From Cardiocondyla obscurior (Eukaryota; Arthropoda; Insecta; Hymenoptera; Formicidae): 64,000 nucleotides of DNA. The notes beneath the pieces are model-generated. The model did no database searches and was not told where the DNA came from. It was given only the letters and a program-made list of their open reading frames with translations. Of this stretch, positions 11,501 to 26,241 are shown piece after piece (the first letter of the stretch is position 1; every line of letters starts with the position of its first letter). Location of the stretch: the NCBI RefSeq assembly GCF_019399895.1, contig NC_091864.1, positions 7,232,001 through 7,296,000 on the forward strand, given 5' to 3'. The translations under genes and the position numbers were made by a program.

Positions 11501-12791
11501 GAGACGCTAATTAATAAACTAAACTTCATCTAACGATTGAGAAAATGTAAATAAAACATTTACGTTGACGTTATATTCTAAGAAAGTTGCCAACAACGAG
11601 ATATATCACAATTTATAGGCGTAAAACCTTGTAACCATGGACTTAAAAAAAGGCTCTCAAAAGAGGGTGTCTTTACAACATAAATACCTGAGCAATTTTC
11701 ATTAATATTTACGAACAAGAGAACTATTATTCGTAAACGAAAGACTCAAAAAGCAAGAACGCTTAGTTGTCACTCTAACGAAGGAAGACTAGCCTCGGCG
11801 GAAAATTTTCTTTCCTAACAGCGCGTAAATGGGCGGTTAACATTATTTGGAAACATTCGTGAACGTGAAACACGAGTTTTACAGATTGATAACGGAGGCG
11901 AAGTTAATCGCGCGCGACCAGGGCTCAATTAGTTCACAACAGTTTGTGCGCTCAAGTTGCTGATGGACTAACCGACTAATATCAGCGGAAACACAGGAGA
12001 GAGAAATTCTCACGTACACACGCACGCAACGCGTTGCGTATCTCAGTCACCTGTGTTTTTATCACTTTATTTCTAATACGAAAGCTACAAACTGCGACTG
12101 CGACCGTCTAATAAATTATTTTCTTACGGGCTTTTCAAAAACGTTCGAAAAACAATAGCGCCGAAGTTCGGCAATCAAGCGAAAGTGAAAACACTTCATA
12201 AAACTTCTATACACGCAGATTTGCAGCTAGGAAAAGATTTTTCTTTCTTTTTTTTGAGCCCTTGGCCTATTATCTTTCTATTCCGGTTCTCAAGACGCAA
12301 TTCAAACTTTTTCGAAAATATATAAAACATCTCGTTATCAAAATAAAATATAAATTGGCTATAACGTTGTCGTGCGCGCTTAACGGCGCGGACGTTTGCA
12401 TTTGGCAAATACATAGGAAACATCGATCGTCCTTCCCTTTCTGCGAGATCACCGCACACCCTTTCTTTCTTTCGCGTCATGATTAGCCACCAAAATTTAA
12501 TTAATGGACGTAGAACTAATTACGTGTCCGCATATTGTTTCAGTAGTTTTACTAGTACGTGTACCGACACAGAAGTTTCATTTTCTCCTGACGATCTCGC
12601 GATCGAAAGAAAGAGCGCCGGCGTCATCTAGAAACAGTCGACAAAATATATCTGTCAAGTTTACAACAATAACATTATTATTCCGGCTCGGTAAAATTTG
12701 TCCCGTTCGATCCGATCAATTTAACGGTTCGGCTGTCGAATTGATCGGAAATCTTTTTCGCGAACCTCGTCGCAAAATGTTAACGAGGGAT
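8579..12791. other. 4.2 kb without a recognisable gene, between convergent 3' ends
   Basis: Lies between the stop of acetyltransferase copy 2 (plus) and the stop of the membrane-protein gene (minus), so both 3' UTRs fall here. Most is AT-rich. Open frames at 9165-9428, 9610-9921, 9977-10174, 10186-10587 and 12196-12486 lack family motifs or splice continuity. One block, about 10270-10520, is clearly richer in GC with C-rich and CACGT motifs and could be a promoter or enhancer. No tRNA or rRNA seen. Confidence 0.55.
8821..8826 (+). terminator. Candidate poly(A) signal of acetyltransferase copy 2
   Basis: AATAAA lies 243 bases past the stop codon at 8578 on the sense strand. It is a canonical hexamer in AT-rich sequence, so chance occurrence is possible. 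Confidence 0.35.
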
Positions 12792-15700
12792 TCATCTGTG
12801 GCAGGACTCGTGCGGTTGGATGTCGGGCGGCTGGATCGTCTGGTACGGAAGCTGGGTGTCTCTGAAGTGCGATCTGACGAGCAAGCCCAGACCCAAAAGC
12901 ACGACGGGAAGACCGAGTAAAGCGCAGATTAACTCACCCGTCACTCCCGGCGACCAAGAAATAAATCCTGTTTCAACATATTTTCGACCTTTTTCAATTG
13001 CACGTTCAGACTATTAAAAAGTGGCAAAGCAATCTGCGGCAAAGCGACACATGGTATTTTCTTTCTTCTTAACGTTGAGCAAGATTAACATGCGGATTCT
13101 TCGACTTATCAATTATCATTTTAAAATATTTTTTTATAATTTATTAACTTGACTTCTACTTTATTATCTGATTTTATGATTTATTTTAGTTTTTTTTTTA
13201 TTTTCTTTCTTTTTAATAATTAATTTATATCCAGCAAAGTTTCTTGAAGCAAAACTGCGACATTTAAGGCAAATCTAAAACAGACTATTTATGTACTTAC
13301 CTCCGTGTGAACCGACGTCCATCCTATAAATACTCCACCAAATTCCGGAGAGCGGAAGCGCAATTGTTGCGGTGGCCACGCTGAATACCGCGCTTTCACA
13401 CATAGACAGGAAATTGAGAATTGAGATCGCGAAGACGACGTACGCGAACAGAAAGGTCCATCCGTGGCTGGAAACGTTCGCGCAGAGATTGCCACTTTTA
13501 AAGTGGCACATCAGTCCTCGTTCGACAGTGCGATAAAGTTCTACAGGTGACAGACCCTGAAAGCACCATTAAAAATAATTATTATTCAAATAAAGTCTAT
13601 TTCATTAATACTAAAGATGACTGTTGGAGTTTCTTAACTGGAAAAAATTTTCGAAAAGGAAATATAGTATCCGCAATAATAAGCAAAGTACTGTCTTATG
13701 CCACTTACTCTACCGACACCGGGCAAAGTATCGAGCCAGCAGAGCGCCAGGATGGCGAAGAAAGCAATGACGTGGATGTAAAAAAGCGTCTGCATCACCG
13801 GCGGCTTGGGATAGCTCTTCGGCTTTATCGTGGGATCTGGATCAGTTACGTGCAGAAGCCGGCCACCTTCCTCTTCGGATCCACGACGACGAATATCACG
13901 GGAGGACACCAGCCGGGACACCGTGTACAGGAAAGAGCTGTGCTGCGTCGTCATCATCTGGCACACGCTCTGCTGCTAGAAGATCACGGCCGTCACTCAC
14001 TTCATCGAAAGCAGCTGTATGAAAGATGTAAGCAAAATGCCGAAAAAAAATAATAAGTCAAACAAAAAGCATGTCCGCGGACGTTCAAGAAAAATAAAAG
14101 AAAATTAATTCTGAAACGATCCGTGTAATTAAAAAAAAAAAAAAAAAAAGACAGCGAAATTTTCCATGCTTATAATTATCAGCAAAGAAAGGAGCCTTAA
14201 AGCATCTTTCTTCTGTTATATTTAATAAAAATCTCATTCTCTCGCTGGTAAAGATTAAAATTCAAAACTCTCCTGAGATTAATCTAAATAAAAAAAGATG
14301 CGCTGACATATTAGCGGAGAGTTTACTTTTAAGCATGGCAAATAAACTGCAATTTGTGCAAGAATGCAGATGATAAATTACCGCGGTGGTGTAATGACGT
14401 TCGAGCATGGTGAAGAACATAGCGAAGGCGGCGAGAGCGCCTACGTAAACGAACGTCCAAACAGCTTGGAGGCCCCAGGAGCCTCTCGCTGCGGCTGTCG
14501 TGTGCGAAGAAACCTCCCTTCCTCGGCAACGGAACTCGTCGCAAAGACCATAATCGACGCTGATGAACAGGCCCACTATTATCGTCGTACTCGAGAATAT
14601 CCGTTGCAAGCTCATCACTGAAAACATTAATGAAATTAATTATCCTTCTTCACAAAATATTTCCACGAATTAAAATATTAATTTAAAAAAAAAAAAATAA
14701 GTTTTTTACTATTCTAACAATAGCGCCATGGCACGGAATTATTTTTAAATAAATCCTTAATCCTTTGCAATCAATGCTTTCGTTACAAAATGCATAAAAA
14801 TATAAAGCAATGCTTTGCACGTTTACGTCGCACTCTGAGACACTTACTTTTCCGACAGAAGAAGAAATAATAGACGAGAGAAAAGACGAGGGTAATGCCC
14901 TTTATCGGATCCTGTAAATGGCACAGCACCCTGTTGCGATCGAGTGACAGAGTGATCAGGATCCCTGAGAGGGCGTATAGAGTGCTAATTTTTATCAGGC
15001 CGCAGTGGGGGATCTTGATCCGCATGCTGTTCGGTATCAACGGAGGTGGCGGCGACACCCTGTCCACGACGAAATAAACCAATCCCATAACGCAGGCGGA
15101 GCACAGGGCGGTGAAAAGGAGTCCTGCAAAAATTAAAACTGTGTCAGAGAGCTGAGAATGCACGTCGGTTCGTCGCGCATTAAACGAGAATGTCGAAAAG
15201 ACTGTCGATCCAACTGAATCGCGAATATTAATAAATCTATATGTAACTAAAGTCAAGGTCTTATTTTATTTCAAGCGAATACCTTTTTTTCTTTTCGTGT
15301 CTTATTCATTAGCGTTAGAACGTTGAACGAGTCAAACACCGATGATTTAGATAACGCGCGGCACCTTCGTCGATACAACCCGGAGTCATAGCTCGCGCAA
15401 ACGTCTCTACCTGTGTAGGCGCTGGACACAGCGGCAACGCTCTCGAGATAAAGCGGATAGCTGATAACGAGGGCGGTGACCGACACCGCGACGGACAAGA
15501 GGGTGGCCAGGAAGCGGAACCTCTGCCAATTCTCGCGGTCCGTGTCGAACAGCTTGTCGCCGTTGGCCTGATAAGCGGCGTACGGCGACTCCTCAGTGTC
15601 GGTGTACTCCTCGATCTCGACGTCGCTGCCGGTGCAACGTAGCTCCTCCTGCTCCTCGTCGTCCATCATCGTCGACACGCAGCTCGTTAGACCCGCCAGC

Positions 15701-15792
15701 TTGCCGGCCTCCCCGGTCGCTCCTAACAGCTCGCCCTGTCGAGACAAGAACGCTTGAAGGGTGGCGTTACGATACTCCGCCCCGGTTACCAT
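12792..15792 (-). CDS. Multi-pass membrane protein, about 10 TM, possibly DMT/SLC35-like transporter
   Basis: Exons 15411-15792, 14848-15123, 14382-14617, 13709-13975, 13301-13556, 12792-12967 give a 530-aa protein with all phases closing. The ATG at 15792 (MVTGAEYRN) is the first in frame after a stop. The N-terminus is acidic and cytosol-like (EEYTDTEESPYAAYQ). Hydrophobic segments follow: FLATLLSVAVSVTALVI, LLFTALCSACVMGLVYF, ISTLYALSGILITLSLD, a P-I-K-containing helix ending YYFFFCRK, IIVGLFISVDYG, AVWTFVYVGALAAFAMFF, LFYIHVIAFFAILALCW, TFLFAYVVFAISILNF, AVFSVATATIALPLSGI, and GELICALLGLPVVLLGLGLL near the C-terminus. The helix-K-x-SLQ-helix-D layout in the middle recalls drug/metabolite transporters, but I cannot name a family. 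The 3' UTR runs left. The start is head-to-head with the zinc-finger gene. Gene structure is firm; function is unknown. Confidence 0.8.
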
Positions 15793-16685
15793 AGGTCGTA
15801 CCAGAGTCCCTCGCGCGTCCGCTAAGTTAGCCAATGGTAACCGAGCATTACCGTTTCAAAGCACTGGATTTAGTTAACCACGGTGGTATCTCTCCGACCT
15901 CCCAAAATCGGGAGGTGTCTTGTAATGATTAATCAGTGATTACCGAAGCGAAATTAAAAGCGCGTCCATTCCAAAACAACTGCTACCTCGGCTGTCCCTC
16001 CTACTCCCGGAACTACAGAGCATTAGAACGCACGCAGAGGGTGAAATTACGAAACATGCGCAGAAACGTTTACAAAGTCATAAAAAAGAAAAAAAAAGAA
16101 ATCTGTTTTTATGACTAATTTAGATAATAATTTTTATCTTTGCCACACGATTCGTTGTAATAAAAAAATAAAAAATTGCGTTAAATAATTTACGTAATAA
16201 ATTATTAAAAATTTTACTTGCGCACTTGCGCATGATTAGTCATTGTCAATTTGAAAACTATAAAACGTACATCTAAATTAATAAATAAATTAATTAATTA
16301 ATTAAATAAATCGCTACCTAACATTTACCTCGAGGCAGCTGTCTTGATTTACTCGCTCGAGCGCGGATTTGCGGAATGATCTGTCGCGCGACATCACCTA
16401 TCCCGAAGGGGGAAGGTTTCTGAACGCAGCCTTGTATTCCTATTTTAGGTGCAAAGCGTATGACACTGGTATGACACAGTGCAGCTACCGCGGACAGCCT
16501 TTACGTGTCTGAACGTGTCAACTTGCTCGTTATGTCTAAACGAAAACGATGTAATAAAGGCAATCGTATTTCTGCGTCTGCTAGTTAGTAGTGGGTGAAA
16601 CAGGACTGTGCCGAATAACCGTGAAAGAAGGTGACAGGGCGGCCCTATTCCTAAGTTGATTGGAATCCAGTCCGTCGAATGGAAT
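15793..16685. promoter_or_regulatory. Divergent promoter interval, membrane protein / ZAD zinc finger
   Basis: The start codons at 15792 (minus) and 16686 (plus) are 893 bases apart and point away from each other. Both flanks are moderately GC-rich, while the middle (about 16090-16320) is AT-rich with an ATTA/TTAA-repeat stretch at 16281-16310. No open frame here has support. A shared regulatory interval is inferred from geometry alone. Confidence 0.45.
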
Positions 16686-19600
16686 ATGGACGCCGTGGAG
16701 ATAAATACGTCGGATCCGTCGCAAGACGAGATCGCTTCACCCGTTAAAATATGCCGTGTCTGCCTGCTCGGCGACCTGATGATGCGCGACCTGTTCGTGG
16801 AGAGTGAAGTCGCGTCCCTGTCGGCGAAAGCGATGAGCTTTGCCAACGTTAAGGTTAGATGCGCAAATTTAAAGGTTAGGCGCGGACGCTTGATCCCGCA
16901 CCTTTTCGCTCTTACCGTCGTTTTCACGTTCTACGTCGAATTAATGCTTCTCGCCGATGATACTCGATCGTCTTGCGATACTCGTTTCTCTATTTTCCTA
17001 TTTTGCGGTGACGATTGAGTTACTTGGTTTGTCAATATGTTCCTTGCACGATGCGCTCTCGTACGTCTTATCCTTAGCGACTTTGCTGTAATTATAAAAG
17101 TATCGTAATGTTATTTTACGAATTTGACAGTATAATAAATTAAATATATGATTCGTCATTGTTAAGAGTAATGTGCCGATAATTTTGAATTTTTTTTCGA
17201 AATGTACTAAATTTTATGCTTTAATTAGATGTTACCAGGTGATGGTCTACCTATGCAGATTTGTTTAGTATGCGCTGACAAACTGGAGTTGGCATATGAG
17301 TTTAAGCTACAAGTGGAGCAAGCTGACAATATGCTTCGAGAAAAACTTGATATGAAAGAGTTATTTCTTAATGAAGCCGAAATACACTTAAATATGGTAA
17401 AACATGACAGTATGGAGGAAATGAATGTCAATGCTAATTACAAACCTAGCGTTGAGGTATTGCCAGAAGAGACAGTACATGATAAAAACTTCTTAAAAGA
17501 TCAGTTGATCATTTTAGAAGCTGGAAAATTGGCAGATACAGAAGAATTACAACACAGTAAGTAAAATACAAATGTGTGAAATAATTTGTAGTAAGAAATG
17601 TAAGAAATAATTTATAGTAAGTAAAATTTAAAGTATATTGTAATCCAAATTTTATTATTTAGATTCAGAAGATGATAACTCTCAAGAAATGATGGCAAAA
17701 AAACTGCAGGAAGAATTAGCCAATGTAGAGGACACTGATGCAAGTACTCTAGATGAATCTAGAGATGAAGAGCCCTCCCATGAGGAGAATATTATTCGAA
17801 GTTGCACAGACGCTATACCAGCAGAAGAACATGATTACATTATGCAGCAGCAATGTATATTGCCTGCTGAACAACTTGCTCTTCAGGAAGAAATGCAAGA
17901 AAAAATTCAGGCAGAAATACAAGGAGAAATGCAGAGGAAAATACAAGAAGAAATTCAAGGAGAAATACATGAAGCAATGCACGGAGAAATACAAGAAGCA
18001 ATGCAGGGAGAAATACAACAAGAACTGCAGAGAGAAATACAACAAGAACTACAGGGAGAAATTCAACAAGAACTGCAGGGAGAAATACAACAAGAACTGC
18101 AGGGAGAAATACAACGAGAACTGCAGGGAGAAATACAAGAAGAAATGCAAGGAGAAATACAAGAAGAAATGCAAGGAGAAATACAGGAAGATGTATCTGT
18201 ATTTGTACAAGAGACAATGGCGTGCCAAGAGATATCTGAACAAAATCACGAAATTCCTGTTGAACAGAATCAAGAAACTCGAGCTGACCAAATCCAAGAC
18301 ATTCATGCACAAATTTTCGAGACTCAAGCTGACCAAGAAGAACAAATTCGAATTGAGCACGAAAAAGAAATTTATGCCGAGGAATCAGAAAGAATTCAGA
18401 CTGATCTAAGCCAAGAGGCTCAATCTGAGCAAAATCAAAATGAGATGTTTAACGAATCGTCAAAAGTTAACATTAACGAGTCGGTAGTGGAACAAGAATC
18501 ATCGCAGAATGAAACTAGAAGAAGCAAACGTAGATTAGCCCGTCGAGCAGTCACCGAGCGCGATTCCGACGAAGAGAATTATTTCGAAAATTTGAATCTC
18601 AGTTCCCGATTGAAAAAAGCACAGGCAGATAAAGCGGAAAAGATCTTTTTTATGTGCTACTTGTGCGATAAGCAATTCCTTTCGAAGAGCATCCTGAAAG
18701 AACATATGCATTCCCACGAAGAAGTAAGAAAAATATTATCTCTTAAGAAAACGCCGGAGAAACTGCAGAAGGCGCAAGGCACCGTTTGTACAAACACGCC
18801 ACCATCTGGAAAGAAAGCTAATAAGTGCTTTTACTGCGGTAAAGAGTATTTGTACATAATTTCATTTATGAAACACGTTAAACGACACGAGCGGCAGCAG
18901 CTCGAGAAAGGTACAGACGATTCGATGAAGCTCGAAGTATCGTTTCTTGAGGATGAGCAAAACTCGCACTTAGATAACAAGAATTCAGAAGACGAATACA
19001 AAGAGCAAAAGAGAGGGCTAACGACAGACGATGACGCGAATGACAGCGACGACGATAAAAGAAGGAAGCGCAGTCGCGTTGAAGAATTTTCATGTACTAA
19101 ATGCCCACGGAAGTTCGATACAAAACGAGGTCTGCAAAAGCATTCGAGCGTTCATAACAATTTCAAATGTAGCGTGTGCAACGAGGAATACGACACTCTG
19201 GAACAACTGAGAAATCATCGAACGAAGCACGTAGTCGAAGGTGTGCTTAGCGAGCAGGATTTGGAAATGAATACGATTACGACCAAAAGTGAGAACGTCG
19301 ACGAGAGCAACAAAAATGTCGAGGATGACGAAAATAATGACAAATCCGTTGGAAATGCAAACGAAATGAAGCCCTCAACGTGTTCGATGACGTTTTCACG
19401 CAAAAAAGCGTTGTCCAAGCATAAGGAACGCAAAAATGTCGAGCATCACGGACGAATAAAAACCTATGGATGTACCCAGTGCAATAAAACTTTTAGCAAC
19501 GAGCTTACGCTGAGAAATCACCTAATTGCCACGAGTCATAAAACATTTATTCAGGGGCAAGAATATGATCCAAATAAGCGTATAAAACGCGTGGCGGCGA

Positions 19601-21459
19601 GGGCGGCACAAAAAATTATCGACAAGATCAAGACGGAGCACGGTCTTGACGATTACGATGATAATGATGACAATATCGATTACGACGCTAAGTTGGATGG
19701 ATATTATCACAACAAACGTATAATTACACCAAAGAAGTTCAATTGTAAGAAAGAGTTCGAGTGTGCGACCTGTAACAAGAGATACAGCTCGAAGCAGGCG
19801 TTGACGAAGCACATGGAGCAGCACGTAAAAGAGGAAACGGCGGAGAAGGCCGAAAAACTGAAAAAAGCTATTATGGAGAAAAAAGAAGCGCAAAAGACTA
19901 ACGTCGATAATAACGACGATAACGATAATGACTCTGACTTTGAAAGCGGCCTCGATTGGCCGATGGACAATCACGAATGCACCACGTGCAAGAAGCGGTA
20001 TAGCACGAAAAAATCATTGCTGCGACACCAACTTTTACACGAAGAGCCGAATTTCGAATGTGATATATGCAACGTGAAATTTTATCGCAAGGACAAGCTG
20101 AAAGCGCACTACGACAAGTGCTCGGAAAAGAATCCCGATCAAGTGAGAAAGTGCATTATCTGCAACGACACTTTCGAAAACAATGAACTTTTGCGTCAGC
20201 ACAGAGCTAAGCACGTCACCGACGGTATCTTAACGGAAGAGGACTTGAGAGACATCGAGCCGAAATCTGACGAGAAGAGACTGAACGACAGGATCGGTCG
20301 GAAACGAAGGACTGACATCGTAGGACTCGAATGCACCGAATGTAACAAACAATATACTAATAGAAAGGGTCTACTGCGTCACATTCAAGTGCACGAAGGC
20401 AAGAAGTATCTGTGCGACATATGCCCAAAGAAATTCTATCGGCGGGAACATCTAAAGATTCACGTAGCCAAACACAACATGATCAAACCGTACAAGTGTA
20501 CTCGCTGTTCTAAGCGTTTTATTAAGGAGGAACAGCTTAACAATCATTTGCCTAAGCACGACCGTGCGTTCAAGAAACGACAGGAGACCGACAGCTCAAA
20601 GAGATATCTCTGTGAAATATGCAGCAAGAGCTTCACGCAGTCGACGACGCTGATAGCGCATCTACGTGCTCACAAGGGTATCAAGCCTTTTGTGTGCGAG
20701 GTGTGTTCTAGGCCCTTCACCACCAACGCCTATTTAAAAATGCATATGCGTACGCATACGCAGGAACGTCCGTATATCTGCCAGTACTGTTCGCGAGCAT
20801 TCGCACGTGCCGATACCTTGGCCAACCACCTAACGTCGCACACCGGCGAGGCCAAATATCATTGCAAGTGCTGTCCGAAGAACTTCCGACGATTAAAATC
20901 TCTGAAGGAACATATGTTCATTCACACGGGTCAGCGACCTTACGAATGTCCAACGTGCGACAGAAAATTCAACAATAACGGTAGCCGCTATGCGCACAGC
21001 AAGCGCTGTAAGCAAAATCTTTTACAGAATCAGAACCGAACGCAACAAATGATGCAACAGGCACAGCAGCAGCAACAATCACAGCCGCAGCAGCAGCAAG
21101 AAGAAGAGCCGCAGCCGCAGCCGCAGCCGCAGCCACAGCCGCAGCAATTACAGATACAGATACAACATCAAGAGGAGGATCAACAGCCACAGCAAATGCA
21201 GATACAAATGCAACAGACGCAATCATATCCAGTTAGATTGCATCCGACTACGATGGACCCGGCAGAAGTAGTCAAACATGCTATGACGCAAAACATCAGA
21301 ACGATCACTCTAGCGAGACCGGCTGATCCTAATTCAATGCAACAAGTTGTGCCAGCGCAAGAAATATTAATGCCTCTTATACTTCCGCTTGCGGTAACTC
21401 TAACCGACGTAGGCGAAGAAGTGATACTACCGGAGGGTACAAAAATATTCACCTCTTAA
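16686..21459 (+). CDS. ZAD-domain C2H2 zinc-finger protein with E/Q repeat and poly-Q tail
   Basis: Probable DNA-binding transcription factor of the insect ZAD-ZNF family. Exons 16686-16853, 17229-17556, 17663-21459 give 1430 aa. The ZAD dimerisation domain spans the first two exons with its four cysteines: CRVC at about residue 21 and CLVC after the first intron. A 24-bp repeat (17881-18190) codes a long GEIQQELQ-type helix at about residues 239-342. About 17 C2H2 fingers follow between residues 494 and 1282, in an N-terminal scattered set and a C-terminal run of eight closely spaced fingers (20390-21010). Two, including the last, end in Cys instead of His (C2HC). One unit (19375-19450) has lost its second cysteine. 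Acidic linkers such as DDYDDNDDN separate fingers. The tail holds CAG-rich poly-Q and (QP)n. Target genes cannot be inferred. AATAAA lies at 22033. Confidence 0.9.
17881..18190 (+). repeat. 24-bp coding minisatellite (GEIQQELQ units)
   Basis: About twelve head-to-tail 24-base units of the form GGAGAAATACAACAAGAACT plus GCAG, diverging toward the 5' end. Each codes eight residues with alternating E/Q and I/L or M, giving a highly charged amphipathic helix. The length is a multiple of three, so copy-number change keeps frame. The repeat leaves the other plus frame and the minus strand open as well, which produces spurious ORFs. Confidence 0.9.
21050..21230 (+). repeat. CAG/CCGCAG-rich poly-glutamine coding tract
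   Basis: Runs of CAG, CAA and (CCGCAG)n encode Q-runs and a QP-alternating stretch in the C-terminal tail of the zinc-finger protein. Typical slippage-prone activation-like low complexity. Seen directly. Confidence 0.85.
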
Positions 21460-23426
21460 TCAAACGATTTTTTCCCCCCACTGTTAATTACAGTATAAGA
21501 AAGGAAAGACATGCTAATTAAAAAGCGGATAAACATGCATGTACAATGAGAGGTAGATGTGGCATTTAACGCGACGAAGGCGGTTTAGCGTGTGACGCTA
21601 TGATGTGCATCGATCCTCACGCGACACTCATAATTAATATACCGCGAAGCGCCGGCCGCTGAAAATCGAGAACTGAAGGAGAGAACAGTTCCTTCCCCCT
21701 CTTCTCAATCACCACTCTTTAGATCCGGCTCAGGGTTTTGTGCGAGGATCAACGCACATCACGATAAAGTTATACGCTAACTACTGTCGCGGCAAATGCC
21801 ATATCTACCTCACAGTGTATACGGTACTTTTTGAATATGATAAGAGCGAGTTTTGTTCTCCTGGCATAAAGTGGCTGTCGTTTTTATTCCCAAGGTTTCG
21901 ACACGCACGAAAAATCCAAAAACGATTTCGCTACGAAAAGTCAAAGTGAATCATGTTAGCGACGGATTTTTTGTGTTGAGTAAAAAAAAAGCGTACGATG
22001 CTCCATTAGGTGTACGATAAATGTATGAATTTAATAAAGAGAGAAAGAAAGAGAGAGAAAGAGTACCATTTTAATTGTGAAACATCATATTGAAGTTTAT
22101 TTTTGCAATGGTGAAGGCATTAATAAGCCATAATTTATCTAGAAATTTTAAATATATATACCTTCATATAATCGTTATGTAATACCCGGGAATAAATCAT
22201 GTAAACATTTTAAAAAATGTGACAAACCACAGCAAATTTATCTCGAGAAGATCGATGTCTTTGTCACGAATGTGTGTTGCACTTGTAATATAAATTTTCT
22301 TTAAGAGATATAATATGCGGATAAAAACATAGTTTTTAAATACTTAAAGCTTAATGTATGAAATAATATTAGATTAATTTTTATTTAGTTTGCTCTTCCA
22401 GAGATCTATCTTCATTTTCTTTAATCGGACACTTCCATTTCTCATAAAAAAAATTTATCAGTGTATTAAACTTGAAAATTATAAAGCTAATGATATTTTA
22501 ATTATATTTATAATGAAAGTTTGTTGCACCATATAATTGTATAATTTTATGTAATTGTATATGCAATTATAACACAAAATAATAAACTGGTAATGTAGTT
22601 ATAATATTTTGTATCGTTATAGAATACTTATATCTAAAAGTAACATTAATCCTTAATGAAAAAGGCTTAATCCGACATTATTTAGTTCTAACACTGAATT
22701 TGTTAACTATTTCTTCTGTTTTTGTTTAATTAAAATATTACTAATTATCGTAGAAAAAATCTGGAATTAATTTAAACAATTTTCTTTTAATAAAAAATGC
22801 TTTTAAATTTATATTGCAATAAATGTATTAGTTTTTATTAAAAAATTATTTAAAAAATTATAAATTATGACGGATAAGTTTTGCATGTATGTTACTCTTA
22901 TACATAATATTTGTTTGTGTCTTTTATAACAGTTACAAAATTAATACGACTAAATCATCTGTATAGATATATCACAATTGTTATCATATATGTAAGACAT
23001 AATTATTCTTATTACTTAGTTATAAGAAATAAAGTTTTTGTTCTAATCTTATTGTGATGTATCATTATCAAAATTATTAAATTTACTGATATATCTTTAA
23101 TGTTCATATTGATTTATGTTGAAAGCGTCTATAATATTAAAAATCAATTTATAATAATAAAAAAAAAAAAAGTTTATAATAATTTATATCTTATAAGGGA
23201 TATAATATCCGTAACAAGAATAAAAATAATTGGTATTCATATACGAAATGCAATAAACCTTTTTTTTTTTTTTTACTAATTTGTGTTTTTTAGATTAATA
23301 TTATATACAAACAGTACAAAATATTACAGATTAATAAATGCAGTATTGTATATGCTAACCTGATTTTATATAATAGTCACTTTTTTTTTTATTTTATCTC
23401 GGTTAAACAGCAAAAGTTATATTATT
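21460..23426. other. Convergent 3' flanks of the zinc-finger and TMEM209 genes
   Basis: Very AT-rich sequence (about 22080-23400) with A and T homopolymers. It holds the 3' UTR of the zinc-finger gene and probably that of TMEM209. No open frame with protein-like character and no RNA gene recognised. Confidence 0.55.
22033..22038 (+). terminator. Candidate poly(A) signal of the ZAD zinc-finger gene
   Basis: AATAAA in sense orientation 574 bases past the stop at 21459, followed by a GA-rich stretch. Other AATAAA copies occur further right in AT-rich sequence, so use is uncertain. Confidence 0.35.
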
Positions 23427-25667
<2,241 letters not shown>

Positions 25668-26241
25668 ATTAAATAAATACTCGTTAATAATAAGTAATTA
25701 TTGTAATTACTAGAAATTCTGAAATAAACAGCTAAATTAGTTTGACTAACGTACCTAAATTCACAACGTGTTTTGAAACTGCTGCCAATAATGATTTGCC
25801 GGTAGCGGATTTTCTCGAAACTAACAAAATTTAACGTTGTCTGATTGGTAATTACGAACCAATTAGGTAACAGTAAAATTTTGTAAGTTTCAAGAAACTT
25901 CACTGCAAACCATCACCGACAGATCGAGGATCGCAGTAAGTAATATATTTAAATAATAAATTAGATATATTTTAAAATAAAGTAAAACACGGTCAAATAA
26001 AAATTAAATATATACTAAAAACTATTATTTCACTCGCGACACATGGAAATTAATATTTTACAGTATATTCAACACGATAAATAAATTCTATTAAATACAC
26101 TTTATTAAGATAAGAAAAAAATACTTCACGAATAAAGTTTATTAAAAAAACATTTAACAATATATAAATCGTTTTATAGTTTTAACAATAATCAGTCGAC
26201 AATTATAAGCTCTACGCACTTTATGTATTTTATATATTGTA
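25668..26241. other. Spacer between TMEM209 start and MCCC1 stop
   Basis: Both neighbours are on the minus strand, so this holds the MCCC1 3' UTR and the TMEM209 promoter/5' UTR. A minus-strand AATAAA (TTTATT at 26138-26143) lies about 100 bases past the MCCC1 stop and fits a poly(A) signal. No TATA or CpG block was recognised upstream of TMEM209. Confidence 0.45.
26138..26143 (-). terminator. Candidate poly(A) signal of MCCC1
   Basis: AATAAA on the minus strand about 100 bases downstream of the stop codon at 26242. Position is typical; the AT-rich context weakens the call. Confidence 0.4.

Noticed and set aside
17881..18190. Regular direct repeats resembling a CRISPR-type array
   Set aside because: The units are contiguous 24-mers without unique spacers and code in frame within an exon; the genome is eukaryotic.
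17749..18409. Long open frames in a second plus frame (17753-18409) and on the minus strand (17749-18360) over the zinc-finger gene
   Set aside because: They arise from the 24-bp E/Q minisatellite, which has no stops in several frames. They have no splice context, while the main frame carries the ZAD and fingers.
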